NCBI GenBank assembly: GCA_013399855.1
Contig: VXAY01001007.1
Span: 45,628-109,627, forward strand
Direction: 5' to 3'
DNA: 64,000 nucleotides
Source of the DNA: Oxyruncus cristatus
Lineage: Eukaryota; Chordata; Aves; Passeriformes; Cotingidae
Shown here: positions 14,073 through 27,190 of the stretch, piece after piece
Layout: each line of letters starts with the position of its first letter
Numbering within the stretch: the stretch's first letter is position 1
Notes under the pieces: generated by a model
Seen by the model: only the letters and a program-made list of their open reading frames with translations
The model's database searches: none
Told to the model about the DNA's origin: nothing
Made by a program: the position numbers and the translations under genes

Positions 14073-15160
14073 CCATTACATTATATTAGAATAAGGCATA
14101 ATATATATTTGTAATGCCCATTAGTTTACAAGTGAAATATTATCTCAATGTAGAATTAAAAGAAAGTTACCCTAGTTTAGGGAACTGTAATTTGGCTGGG
14201 ATATGAACTTTTCTGTGTCCTTTGTGGGACTTCATTAGAAAATGCTTTGTTATCTTACACTGCAAAAGAAAAAAAAAAAAAACAACCAGGTTTACTTTTG
14301 TTTACCTAAGAGATAATTTGAAATCTAGTGTTATTAGTATGCCATGTTCCTAAATATATGCATTTTCCTGTCTTCTGAAATCAGTAATATGATTTAGTAA
14401 TAGGGTAAATTTGTATAGATATAGAAACTGAGAATTACATGAGAGGACTTCATTAAGCTGATTTTATTTTAAAATTGTTTATGTTCTGCTAAGGAGACAT
14501 TAATTTGAAAAATGTAGTCAGTTCTGTGGATGGAAGCATTCAGACTTGGCACTTGATTTCTGCTATGAAATATTTACGCTCAATTGCTAACTAAATATGG
14601 TTTATGTTGCTCCTTATACACATTTTCAATAAACTGTCTGTTTGATTGTGTAGGCTACACCCATCATCATGGGATGTGAATGCTTAATGAGTTTCTAATC
14701 TCCACAAATCAACTGCTCAAAGGAAAGAGCTAGAGAAGATAATATTCTAACTCAAAATATAGTGATTAAATTAGACAAAATACAAAGAAATAAAATATAG
14801 AACAGTAAAGTCAGTGTCTCAATGCAGCAATATATAAAGCAACATAGAAAAATGACAACTCAAGTACAAATTAATATTTTATGTGTTGCCTGGAAGTTGT
14901 CTCTTGAAGCCTAATGCTCCAGAGGGGTAAGTGTCCTTTAGTACAACCATTTTGCCTCAGTCTGTATACATCTGTAGCTTGCTGCTACTGATGTGTCAGA
15001 CACCACAGCTAACAAAAAGAGGCGATGACTAGCTCTGCACATAACTTCTGGCACTAGGAACAGAAAATTTTAACTATAGGCATCAGGGATTGATTGATAC
15101 CTCATCATGACCTAGCTAGCTTTATGAACACTATGGAAAGAATATTTTTACATCATCTGA

Positions 15161-15179
15161 GGCTCTGGAGTCCAGAGCC
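15161..15179. repeat. 19-bp perfect odd palindrome
   Basis: GGCTCTGGA (15161-15169), a central G, and TCCAGAGCC (15171-15179) form a perfect inverted repeat with a 1-nt spacer. That geometry suits binding by a symmetric protein dimer better than an RNA hairpin. It sits in AT-rich DNA and is locally GC-rich. Confidence 0.9.
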
Positions 15180-18100
15180 CAAAACTGCAGTAAGGCCATT
15201 ACAGAAAAAAATTTCACATGCAACTTATACAATATAACTTAATGACTGGGTTGGTCAGGATTTGTATATCAAATCTTATACAAACCAACTCATTAATGTG
15301 TCCCTTCAAAAAAAATAATCTTTTTTTTTGTTTGTTTCTCAGAAATACAGGGTCTGACAGACATTATTAACTCTTCAAAATCAGTTGGATAAGGTGGTCA
15401 AACAGGTAAGCAACACAGGCTGTTTGAAGATCTGATAAATGCCGGAAGCCAGGTACTAGCAGACAGCTAAAAGAGGGCTGCAAGGCATTGATCAGAAATT
15501 CTCTTTGGTCTTTTGATCAATGGCAAAGTTAACAATGCCATCTGACCACAGTGTGTGCACTCGGTAGGATTAATTTCTCCATAAACTCAGCTTAAAGAAA
15601 TACAATCAGTGACAGCACTAATATGTAGTTAGTTTGTCTTTATGAGGTCATAAATACAGATCACAATGTTTTTGAATAACAACATTGATTCTTTCACAGC
15701 AAAACAAAGAAAAAAGCTTACTAGATGTAGGGATCTAAAAACAAAGCCGAGAAGAAAGACTCAGTTTAAGAAATAGCTTGTAGTTAATTTATGGGTTTTT
15801 TATATCTATTTATTTCCTTCTCCTAAATCAGAGGATTTGAATCAATGCAATTTATGTTGATGCTTGCCTTTGACTTGCAGAAATCATTCTCTTTCCTCTC
15901 TTTCAACTTAGGAAGCAAAATAATCCATGTGAACAACTGTAGTTTTGACTTTGCCACAATTCTTTATTTATGATCCCCCCAAATGCCCCTGGACTGTAAA
16001 ATTATTTGAGAACTGAAAGTAAGAATATATTTCAACCCACAATATATTTTTTACTAAACTCCTGAATCTGAATAACCTTCTAAAAGTTGTGGGTTACTTG
16101 AAATAGGACTGTGAATTCAGATGTAATTTTTTACAAAGTGACCTTTTTGTTAAACCGGGTAAAATCAAAACTCCACATCAGACTGCCAAGCCCCGGTCTT
16201 GGAGTTTCTGAAGCATCCATCTAAATGTCATGGTTTGAGTCCATGTCCTGTTTTCCTTTCATGATATAAGACAGAATTAATATGATAACTCTAAATCATA
16301 ACCCTTAGAACTCACCTTCAGATTGGGCAATGCCTGTTTAAAACTCATTAAATTCAAACCACCATAGTGACCACACCAGTGATACTAAGTGGTACCATAA
16401 AATAGGTCCAGTAGGTCCTAAACAGAAATTTGAAAGAAAAAAATCACATTGACAAAAATGAAAGACAAAAACCAAAGAGGAGTGTGTCCTCAATTCTGTA
16501 CATTATGTAAAGTTATTTCAGAAAACATTAATCACATTCACATCTGATTCTCAAACAATTTAGCAGTGCCCTTGAAAATTTTTATTGCTCTTTGTGGTAT
16601 TTATTTAAATGAAATATTTTTAGTGTCACTCAGACATTGCTTTCTAAGATCTAAGTTGATTTCTCCAATATTTAGGTTACCAAGACATGGGTATGAGAAA
16701 AATCATCATATTTTCTGTTAAAAGAGTCTCCTTTTTTCAATAGGCCAAATTTTATGCAGAATTTAATAATATAATACCAAAAGCATTTTAAGACTTTCAC
16801 TGGATTCAAAAAACATGAAAACTATATTAATCTTTGGAGGCAGAGGTCCAGACTCCTATTATGCTGAGCACGCACCTGCAGTTTAACAAACACATAATAA
16901 GTGTTTTTTCCCCTCACAGCATAAACAAGGTCACTTCAAAATGAAATGACTGAGGTGGTTTTAACCCCTACATAAAGTAATTCTGGAAAATATTTGCCTT
17001 TCTATGACAGAAGGATAGCACTGCATTAAAGAAATTAAACCATAAACCGTATACTCAGTAGAATTAAGAGTGCAAAGTATGTCAGGCTGCCCTTGAAGAG
17101 TATACACTAAATACTACTGAGTGCCTCATACTAAATGGGGCTGCGGTCAATCATTGTGAAGCTCAGAAATGGATAGTGTGTCTCATCTTAGTCTCTTAGG
17201 GATAAATTTATATCTGCCAATGGCATGCAGCTAATCAGGGTACTAAATCCTTGTTCTGACTAAAACTACTTCTGGAAAATCCTGCCCTTCACCATTGGAA
17301 ATGGATGTGAAATGGCCATTATCAGCAATCTGACAATAACACTGGATTAAGGAAGGTAAACACAGGTGGCCCAAGTGCAGCGGATAAAGATGTACCCAGA
17401 ACAATGGATTTTAGGCTGCAAATTACAACTGGGCATTACAGCCCCCATGCCTTTAGTGTGCTCCTGAGGACTGTCTCAGTGAAATCATCCCAATCTAATA
17501 ACTTCATGTCCACAGCACAGGCCACTTAGATAACCTGTGTACATGCTCTCCCTATTAACAGCCTTCAGCTTCTGCACAGACATCACTGCACCAGCACATA
17601 AAGTCAAGCTAATTAATTAATTAATTCTCAAGTATGAGTAGGATCTTCTATGGAGGCCTCAGGGAATCTCCAGGAAAAGCTCTACTGCTGGTGACAGGAC
17701 CATGATGATATCATCACAGGAAAGGAATGGGTTTGCTTTCTCAAAACCATTCTGCACATACATCAGCAGCACCAGAAACTGCACCGCCCTCCTGAGATTC
17801 AGCAACAGGCCATGACTTCAGATGTGAATAACGTCACCTTTTATGGGTTTGAATTAATAAAAATAAACAAGTAGAACTAGTAAAAATAACCATTAGTAAT
17901 TGTCCAATGGGTGTTTTCTTCCAGAAAGTATTGTGGTTTTTGGTGAACAATAAAATCTTTTCATAATACAGTAAAACTTTCAAAATACAATACTTTCCAT
18001 TTGAACAGTAAGCAATATATTATTGAAGAGAAATGCCTAAAGTTCATCGGTAGCTCTATATTATTTAGTTCATAGAATTTATAAGCATATGTGAGATTCT

Positions 18101-18530
18101 TCTATGTTGAACATCCATAAGTATTAGGACAATGTGGTAAATTCTGAGACCTATTGTTTGGCTATTGTTTGCTAGGAGTTCAGACAAACAAATGGCATGA
18201 GCTAAGTATTCAAAGGCTTGACAAACCATTTTTTTTTTTTTTTTAAATGAGTATACTGGTTTAATAGCAGTTTCCAGCAACTGTAGTTATTTTTGAAGAT
18301 AACCCAAAGTTTTATGAAAGCCTTCTGTGAACCTGAAAACCAGAATAAGAATGTAAGATTGATAGAACTGTTCATTGCTGAAGTAATTTCTGAGTTTTTC
18401 TGCAGATATGGGTTATTAAAACTGAGGCTCAGCCAACAGTAAGTGAGCAGTGGAGACATTAACTAGATTAAAATTTGATTCGCTGATAGGTTTTAAGATA
18501 CACGTAAAAAATGGAAATCTTCTTAGAGAG
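15180..18530. other. AT-rich unique sequence, possible conserved non-coding block
   Basis: No gene was found. A splice-acceptor-like tract (T-rich, ending TTTCTCAG) lies at about 15320-15343 with no convincing exon behind it. The part from about 17100 to 17800 is less AT-biased, low in simple sequence and holds a (TTAA)n run at about 17610-17626. By texture it could be a conserved non-coding element, but conservation cannot be judged from one sequence. Confidence 0.5.
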
Positions 18531-19050
18531 TGAACATCCTAATGGGTTTCTCAAGGCTGAGTTCTTGGCCATATTCTTTGCAAGTTTTTTGTCAGTGCTT
18601 TGGGAGAAAACAAAAAGTCATAATTAATGTTGCTTGTAGATGCCACAATGATTATAAAAAATAAAAAATCGTGGAAAGTATTAGAGGTGCATAATGAACA
18701 TTAACTCATATTTCTGAAAAAGCAATGTATTTCTCTGCTGCACAAATATATTACAATCTTATATTGGATCAGAAAGTCCATATCCCCTTTGCTCTTGGTA
18801 ACAGTGTAGATGAATTGCCTAGAGATGCAATTTGTTCTGGTGTCTACAGTTCCAAAACAATGTTGATAAATTGAAGGATACAGAGAAGATATATGGAATA
18901 ACTTAAGTATTGTGAAATAAACCTAATAGTAATTCTCTCCATGAGCTCAAAGGTGTTTAGCTTGATAAAAGGAAGACCAATGGTTATATTAGCAGCTGCA
19001 TGAAAACCAGGAAATTTATAAAAGAGGACTATTTAGTCAGATTGACAAAT
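18530..19050 (+). mobile_element. Possible very old CR1/L3-like LINE remnant
   Basis: Translated in shifting frames, the part around 18550-18620 resembles the reverse-transcriptase block that precedes the catalytic Asp pair in CR1-type LINEs (a degenerate 'GSVLGPILF'-like string followed by a hydrophobic stretch). The part around 18940-18985 resembles the C-terminal 'ELGLFSLxKxR' block. Order and orientation agree, and the spacing is plausible after deletions. No frame stays open. The match is weak and judged by eye, so this could be coincidence. Confidence 0.35.
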
Positions 19051-22000
19051 GCCTGAAACCCAACTACTAGCTGCAATTGAAAAAATAATCTAAATATATT
19101 AGATCAAAGAATAGGATACATATTTATAACAAGAAGAGTAATCAGACCAAGCATCCATCACTCAATCAAAGACTTTTGAAATTCCCTTTAACTAGACGTT
19201 TTTCAGTCCAAACTGGACATTTAAATAAAAAAAAATCTGTGTTCTTCCTCAAACAAATTAATTCAGGGAAAGTCTATAGCACATGAGTTGAAGGGCACTG
19301 ATTTATCCCAGGGTTTCTTTGGTAGCTTAATAGAAATGTGCAATAAAAAGTACAAGAAATACACAGGATAACTTATTGTGCTCTCAGCAGTTATGGACCA
19401 CTTTTATATAATGATGCAAATAGATACCAAACAAGGAACTCCAGCAGTTATTTTCCAGGAAGGAAAACTGGGTCTGAATTAGATGAGTAGAATCTCTAGG
19501 CAACTTTTGAAGACTTATTTTTTGTGGAGTAGGATGAAGAGAATATCTTGCACTACTTCTTCTACCATTCAGGCAAGCCAAGTGCTTTTTAGCTGTTTTA
19601 GTGCACAAAGCCATCTTTTCTAATACTTGGTGAAGAAAATTCCCTGGACCTAGAACAGAACAAAGTAACTAGATGTTTTCTGCAAAGGGTTTTGACATCT
19701 TTTCACTGGCTACTTAAGCAGTCAAATTATTTTTAACCTCAGTGAAATCAAATGTAGAATGTAAGGGCAAAGCCTATGCTGAAAATGGATCTCTGCAGCA
19801 GTTTTATTTTCCTGTTTGTAGGGCTCACTGGCTCAGTGTTTGGGCTCATGTCCTTTATCAACTGCACCAGCATTCCTAGAACCCAGATACTCATAATTCA
19901 TAAAGATGACTGGAGATATTATAAATTTGTGACTGAATTTCTGTACTATGTTCCAACATGTCAAAAGAAAAGGGAGTTTTAGATAATTTTATTCATCAGA
20001 TAGTAATACTCTTTCAATCAGCTTGAAAATATTCATTGTCTACAAATAATGCTGGGATCCACCTTATGGTTCAGTTCAGAATGACTTCTGTGCAAAGAAA
20101 TGCCACCTCTTCCGGAAATACGTTTGCCCCTTGCTCTGAAGAGATAATTTGTTATTTTCTTTCTTACAAATGTTACAGATAAAGTTGCCAAAAGTATTAC
20201 TGAATAATTGGAGATGGTCAACATCATCCCTTTCCTTAAACAAACTCCAGCTACATGAAGAGAGTGTGCATGTACAAATCACTGCAACCTTCTCTTTTGT
20301 AAGTTCAGAAGTAGCTAATTACTCATCTGCAGTAGCCTCATCTTCAAATCTAACCTGTTTCCTCATTCTTCCTTTTCATAAGGCAATATATTTTCATCAC
20401 TCTCAGAATCCTTTTACAAAAGCTTTCCTAAACATACTTATAAAACATCAAAATTTTGAGCAGGAAAAAAATATTAAAAGTAGAGGACTATTAAAATTAG
20501 TTTAAAAGAAAGGCTGACATTTTTGCTAGAACTCCAAGGTCTGGGACATTATTTTAAGATCAATGACCATCAAAATTTACAGTCACAACATTTCATGTTA
20601 TTCTTGAACTAAAAAATCTTGTTACTTTTTTAAATTTTGTGCTGAGAGGAAAAAAAAAGAGGTGGGTATGGAATTCATTAATTGCAACACTACAAATATT
20701 TAATATCCCAGTAATTCAACTTTCTATTCTGTCCCAAAACACTGTCTAGTCCTTGAGTTGATAGTAAAGGTCTATGTATAACTGGATACCGGTCATATTT
20801 TCACAGCTGAAAATATGACTTTTTCTTTTTTAATATATTTTCTTTAATCTATGACACCTAAGAGATAGATTGAGATTCAAGACACCTTTAGAAAGTGACA
20901 TTACACCTATTAAAAATTTACTATCCAAGCTAAATAGCATTCTTGAAGTTTCTAATGAAAAAGGTCAAGCACAAGCATTCCTTTTTGTGGAAAAGAGTTT
21001 TGATCATGTCCTCTGGGACCATTCTATTCCTCCAAAACTTTGTGTTTAGTATAGTTATGGCCCCAAAATAGCAAAATGGAAGTCTTTCCAAGTACTCCTT
21101 CACAGAAAATATATTGTTGTTGATATTCAATAATAGCAAACTGGAAAGATTTTTGTTTGGGGAATTTTCAGTAGTACTATATGTTTCCTATAAATAAAAC
21201 ACATGGAGACTTAAATGCCTAAGTGTAAACAATAAATGTGCGTGTCTGTGTGCAAGAGGATTATAATAAAAACTCAAAAGGAACATTTCAGCAAAATAAT
21301 GATATGCTTAACTTCAGGCAAAATTAAAGATAATGACTATCAGGATGCTTAAAAATTTTTACAGTCTGGACTAAAGAGATTTTCAATCTTTCTTCTGACA
21401 ATTCCCTTTCCATCAATCCATTTTAGGTAGTCTCACAGCATGTTCCACCCAACAGAGTATATTGTTGTGTTGGTTGTTTTTTAAACCAGGTTTCTGATTG
21501 TTCTACTAAAAAATTACAGTATCAATTATAATTTAATGTTTTTTAGGAAAGTTAAGTATAGATACACTGAGCTTCATAAATTGCTTCTGGTAAAACTGCT
21601 GTGTGGAAACATTAGATTTAAAGTATCGAGGAAAGAAAAGTACTCATATGTCTCAGGCTAGAATGAGCTTCATGAGCTTCATGTCATCTCAGTGCTTCAG
21701 ATCAGTTCTACTGTAGTGATAACATTCCTCTTTTGAATCTGGAGTGAAGCCACTGTGGCTAAATCAAAGTAGGCAATTACAGAGCAGTGCTGGAGCAAGT
21801 GAAAAATAGATGAAAATATTGTAATTAGCTGGATTTTTCATTGGCAATTTGCTGGTTGGAAATCAGGTAAATTAAGGGCCTGATACAGTCACTACAAGCA
21901 GCACTTGGAGAAATCAGACAAATCCTCTGCCATAATAGCAGTGCCTTTGTAAGATTGATAATTATAATTTTTTGTTAATTGAAAAGAAAAATCAGAATTT

Positions 22001-22430
22001 TTTTATTTAAAACAAAACTAAGTATTGCAAGTAAGAGTTTTCCTGCTCATGAATGGCCTCAGCAGATGAGCATGCAGATCATCATTTGACATTTAGCTCT
22101 GATCACAATTGAAACACATATAATGATACAAAACCAAGTGCTGCAGTATATATTTACTCAGAATTCCACAGAGGAAAATCTCAGTCTGTGTCCCTGTTGC
22201 ACTTCCCTGATGCTCCACGAGGTACACATCCTCCCTCAGACCCCTATCACTGAGCAGAGGGTTTTTTTCCTTATATCAAATCAAAATTTCCCTTATGTGT
22301 GTCTGTGTTCATCACTTCTTGCCCTTCCATTGTGGACCTCTGAATCTATCTCCCTAACGTGTGTCCTTTTGATCAGGTGGTTGTAGACCACTATAAGATA
22401 ATTTTTTGCAAAAGTGCACTGTTAATTAGG
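19050..22430. other. AT-rich unique sequence, no gene seen
   Basis: No recognisable coding sequence or repeat family. The longest open frame (20149-20505, 118 codons) has biased, low-information composition and no known motif. The perfect hairpin at 20792-20819 is the only structured item. A 9-bp unit (TGAGCTTCA) is duplicated in tandem at about 21665-21682. Confidence 0.6.
20792..20819. repeat. Perfect 12-bp stem, 4-nt loop hairpin
   Basis: GTCATATTTTCA (20792-20803) is exactly complementary to TGAAAATATGAC (20808-20819), with loop CAGC. One more G-T pair can form outside (20791/20820). The stem is AT-rich, so an RNA form would be only moderately stable. It is too short for a pre-miRNA by itself. 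It is the longest perfect short-loop inverted repeat I noticed outside simple repeats. Confidence 0.95.
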
Positions 22431-22760
22431 TCTAATTTTCATCAATCAGAAGGGCCTGGTCCTTTGCTGCAAAGTTACTTTCTAGCTGGTCTGTTTTGTT
22501 GCATGGGATCCCAGGTACAAAACTCTCCTGTGCTAAATTTCCTGAGGTTCAATTCACTCTGTTTTTTGCAGCTTGACCAGCTCCTTCTGAATATGAACCC
22601 TGTCCTGCAATCTGGTACCATCCTCGAATGTGTGGCACTCCATCCCATCACCCATGCCATTAACATAGACGTGAAGCAGGACTGGTCCCACTATTCCCCC
22701 CTGAGGAGCACTGCTAGTCACTGGCCACCAGCTGGACTTTGATATTTCACTCTTTAAATA
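22430..22760 (-). mobile_element. CR1 LINE internal fragment (reverse transcriptase), minus strand
   Basis: Read on the minus strand, about 22740 down to 22560 encodes a recognisable piece of CR1 ORF2: the block 'SSWWPVTSSAPQGGIVGPVLL' region, then 'VYVNGMGDG' and a degenerate active-site segment 'FEDGTRL', where canonical CR1 has FADD or FADG followed by TKL. A frameshift follows, and the next block (22540-22475) continues as 'LNLRKFSTGEF', matching the CR1 'MxFNxxKCxVLHLG' region. Both ends are truncated, with no 3' octamer. It is a dead fossil. Confidence 0.85.
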
Positions 22761-22841
22761 TAAATTAACTATAGTATCCAACAATGCCTCAGTAAGGTAG
22801 ACTAAAATGTGGAACAAAATTTGACTTAGAAAGTGGAGCAT
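22560..22841 (-). pseudogene. Broken CR1 ORF2 reverse-transcriptase segment
   Basis: This is the open part of the CR1 fragment above, about 95 codons on the minus strand. Only the second half (from about 22740 downward) is convincing reverse transcriptase. The N-terminal part is flanking sequence read through by chance. The second active-site position has become Glu and the fourth Gly (FEDG), so it cannot be catalytic as it stands. Confidence 0.75.
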
Positions 22842-25767
22842 CTGAAACCCCAGGTTTCCTGTCTTTCTTTAATATTTACATTGCTGTCAAATTATTTTAT
22901 TATTCTTTTATGTAAGAACTATCCCACCCCTTCCTACACGCTCACCTTTCTTAGGCTCTGCAGCAGTGTGACTATTAGAGAAACACCAAAGCACTGGAGA
23001 ATGATTTACAGGACTCTAAATTACTGTGTAAAACCTTTAGGAATTTGCTAAGAAAATTAATTGTTTTCATTGGTGTTGCTGTGGGTTCTTTTTTATTGTC
23101 TACCTACATGAATACTTTTCTGAAAGACAGGATTCATCTGTATTTGTTATTTTGTCCCATCACAATTACCAGTACTCTGGGATGCTTTGCTTACATCACT
23201 CCTTAATACAGTGCAAGTTCATTTTGCCTGATACTCATATAATTTGAAGTTTTACTTTGTTGTACTTTAGAATAAAGAGGATCTTAGTTTAATGGCAGTT
23301 TGACAGCTTTTCGTCCAAGCGACAAACTAAAACTGATCAAATGTACATTAGAACTTTTAACTCTGAATCATGTGGTGTCTTGTAGGGAATGCAGCTGGAA
23401 TAGGTTATGGTGTATGAAAAACAGTGCACTCATAAACAGATCATTCACACTACACCTCCTGCTATCTCCTTTTGTCTGCTTGACTGGCTTCCCTGGGTTT
23501 AAAAGAAGTGTCCAGGACAATGATAATACTTTCAGATCAAAATCCTTTAAGTTCTTTGTCACAGTCCTATTGTATAGTCAAAATCCAGGTACTCTGTATC
23601 AGATATTCAGCTAGAACTGCTAAGTCAGTACTGCTAAAGTCCTGAGTTTCTTGTATACCACGAGGTTTTTTTAAGCCAAAAATGGTATGACTTCAAAAAA
23701 ACCCCAAACCAAATCAAAACTCCAACAAAACCAAAACCATTAGAATGGGATTTATTGTTTGTTTCTTTAATAACATTGAACATTATACTAGACTATTCAT
23801 GACATTGAAAAGTGGAAAAAAATTTTTTCTCTCTAAAATTATAATAACTGATTGATCCTTTGCTTAGACTGATGTTGACTGGGAGTCATCAAAATAACCC
23901 ACATCAAATCACGTTCAGCTTTGTAAAACAGGCATGAAAATATATTTAGTTAATCACTTTTCTGATGGTCATTGCAAATGCAAATATAGGAAATGCTGGC
24001 AGGCACCTTGAGCATGGAGCAGTTGCTAAGCATGGTGAAGCATTAACAGCCACATAAAAACTCTTTCCCTGTAGTCTATCCAGTGAAATTACAAGGTGTA
24101 GTATACATATTCTCTCTAGATTCATATTTATGTTCAGCAAATAGCCTTGTTCTAGAAATCCACAGAGATTTTTTTGCCTAGAACATAAAATGTCCTTTGA
24201 AACCTATGAAGTCTCATATGTCAACGGTTTGATGTATTATGAATACTATCAGATTATTTCTTTACTTCTTGTCCCTGGACTTGAAACCTTCCTGATTTTT
24301 GGAGACTTCATGTTTTTTTCATGTAAGGAACTGAGAAGTTTTATATCAACAAGCTGTGAATAAATAAACTAAGTTTATTTCGGGAGAAATCAGAGTTCTG
24401 TTCTGCAAGGTTCTCTGATAGAGAATATGGTACTTCCATCTACAGCTCTGACAGATACACTTTACTGATATTTAAATGAATTATTATTTCTCTTTCACTG
24501 CAGTAATGCTAACATATATTTGACAGTCATAGCCTCATAGAGTGCTTGATTTGAGGCAGCTTTGAAGATGACACTGTATTAGCTGTCAGGGTTCTCCAGG
24601 GGAAAGTATTGTTTTCCTGTTACCTGACTTCATTTTTCTGTTCTCTCTGAAACAGTAGTATTGGGGGGATATCATATTAAGATAACTTTTATGCCTAATT
24701 CACTATCTGCTTTAATAAACTTTCCTGCAAATGAAAACCCCATATGATGTATAGATGCTGTGTAAGTGTTACAGTCTGCAAGTACAGGGAGATTGCCTTC
24801 CTCTGTATCCAGACATTGAGAATATGCCACTTGATCACATAAAAAAGATCAAGAAAAGTCAGAGTAATTAATCAAACCCCAGAAGTTAGGTGTGCATGCT
24901 AATGTTTCAAAGAATCAGGAACAGGATGGATTGTTGCTCTTAACTTCAAAATAAGACCACAAATTGAGAACTGAAAGGATTTAAAAAAAAAGGTATTAAA
25001 ACTTATTTTGTGTTTTCTTTTAATGCCCCTGTTTGTGCTGATAATTGACTCTCCAGATTCTACTGCCCATTTGCCTACTATTTTGTTACCATGGCTGAGC
25101 AGGCTACAGTTTTAAAGGAGGTGCTACAATGAAATGAAGATTTAATCTTATTCCAAAGAACATACTTCTCTCTTGTTTAAAAAAATAAGAAAAAGGAAAA
25201 AAAGAAGGACAGGCCTTGTAACTTAAATATGTTAACAAACTGGATCCAGAATGGTAAATTAGATCTCCATGTTCATTAAATTACTATGTATCCAAACTGA
25301 TTTTCTATAGAGGATTTTCAATTATGTTCAGAAAGAATGTAAATTCAAAAGTACTGAAGTAAAAGGAACAATTAATGAAGAAATTTTTGCACATAAATTA
25401 CTGAATGACTTGAGACTGTATGGAACATTATGAACTGGGACACAGGAGAAAGGAGGAACTGGGAAGAAAGAAAAAATATCTAGGTTAGTGAGAATAAATT
25501 ATTTAAGCAACTTATCACTCTCCCCTCTCACTTTATCCCTATTTAACTGTGGTTCTAATGATCAGCCGTAGAATGCTATAGGCATAGGTGAGTTTAGGGA
25601 GCTGGTTTTTTTCTTTCTGTATTTAGAGTATCAGCACCATTTGCATCAGGAGAGAATGATTTTTGCTTTCTGCAAGAAATACTGATACAAGTCCTGGCAG
25701 CTGGGTTGTGTGCAGTTCAGTTTCAGCACCCACTGGCCTTCAGTAGTTCTGGATCCTCAATCTGAGA
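22760..25767. other. AT-rich unique sequence, no gene seen
   Basis: No coding sequence recognised. An A/C-rich tract (23694-23740) is partly matched by another at about 62965-62995. A 104-codon frame at 23300-23614 shows no family signature. Confidence 0.6.
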
Positions 25768-25932
25768 CTACATAAAATTGTAGAAGAGTTGAAAAGACCT
25801 CTTCAGATCATCAAGCTTAGCCTTTGCACACAAAATAGGACTATTGCAAAGACCTAGGTCAAGTCAGTCCTGGTTTTGTCCAGCTGCACATCAAAAACTT
25901 TTTTTACTTTCTGTAATCCACAAGTGGTGGGA
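25768..25932 (-). mobile_element. Old CR1 3' tail, minus strand
   Basis: On the minus strand the segment follows the order of the avian CR1 3' end: a block corresponding to 'tccaactgagttttg', a 'gatcatc' block near 25808-25814, and the degenerate terminal segment. Identity is visibly low and there is no clean terminal octamer, so this is an old copy. Confidence 0.6.
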
Positions 25933-27190
25933 TAGAAAAAATCAGTAGAGGATCATTAGATTTGCAGTTGCATGGACGTATGATTTTAGGTGACTTACAA
26001 AGTTTTCTGAACCTGTTTTTTCAACAGTAGAATACTGTAATATGGTCTAGTCACCCTTCATGATTTTTTTTTACAAATACAGACAAAAGGATCTCCATGG
26101 ATAGATGCTATACGTTATTTGCAGACAGACAAACCATGAGAAATTTGAAATGGGAAGCAGAGAAAGGGAAAAAGGAGAGAGGAGGAAAAAAAAAGAGAGG
26201 GAAAATTCTCTTAAAATGAAAATGAAAATCAGAACAGATTGATTTGTGAGCCAAAACACTAAAGCACAACATCAACACAAGCTCCCATGGCATTTACAGT
26301 AAGACTTCATGCAACCCATGTTATTTTTAAACCGTAGTCCTCAGATCTTGTACTCAAGAAGAATTTTGTGCTTTGTGGTGAAGAATAGAGTAATTGAAGA
26401 ACAGGGAGAGAAGACATCTTCACTGACCTAAATGACACACATAAGAAGCAAATACCCAGGTGAAATCCTGGTTACATTTAGAGCTACTAAAATCACTTAT
26501 TTATTGGATATTTTGTTTGTAATCCTAGTGGATTATGCTACATTTTGAAGTACTGCTTTGATCTGGGATTGCTACTTAAGTGATTTTATTTAGATCCTCT
26601 GTCACTCCAAAGTAAGATGTGTGTAGCAGTTTCTGGAAGGATATGTGGAACAGAAAGCATCCATTAGATGTACTTTGTCAAAGATCTTTCTGGTGAAAAA
26701 GAGGATAATAATAAAAGGTGGGAAGCAACAAACAAAGGTTACAGAAAAGAAACTTGACCAAAAAACTATAATGGAGACAGTAATAAGAACCACACCTGGT
26801 CAGCCATACTAATTCATAAGGATATATGCAGTGTGAGAATGTTCATTTCAGTAAAATTATCTGCTCAAGGAACTTGTCAAAATGGGATGGAAAGGAAAAG
26901 GGAAAGGCAATGAACAAAACATACTAAGACACAAACCTGACAGAAAAACATAGTAGGCACACGGAGAAGAAACAAACTTTTGTTGTCACATTAATGGATG
27001 GTCTATTAAGAAGTTGCAGACAAGCCCATACTTTGAAACTGATAAGGATACAAACCTGTAGGGTCCCAAATAGACATAGGTGTGGAAAGTGGAACTATGT
27101 CAACTGATGAAGGAATATGCAGGGGAAGGGGTCAGGTAGGAATTATGGGATAAGAGACAGAAAGGTTTTTACAGTCATGTAAAAAGGGTC
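25932..27190. other. AT-rich sequence with purine-rich tract
   Basis: No gene was found. A long purine-rich tract (about 26150-26212, mostly G and A) is strand-asymmetric and its complement gives spurious Phe/Ser/Leu-rich open frames on the minus strand. These are not genes. Confidence 0.6.

Larger units (their letters stand above)
7626..15160. other. AT-rich unique sequence, no gene seen
   Basis: Nothing coding is recognised. Small features include an exact 18-bp tandem duplication (11059-11094), a 9-bp stem at 12327-12335 / 12351-12359, a (CAAAA)n run at about 12771-12796 and a TA/CA-rich microsatellite at 13988-14072. Open frames at 8509-8733, 8795-9046, 10326-10613 and 12411-12668 were read and match no family I know. 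Confidence 0.6.

Noticed and set aside
20149..20505. 118-codon frame as a hypothetical gene
   Set aside because: No motif, low-information composition, and length compatible with chance in 64 kb.
26071..26293. Minus-strand frames rich in Phe, Ser and Leu
   Set aside because: They are the complement of a purine-rich tract; composition, not coding, keeps them open.
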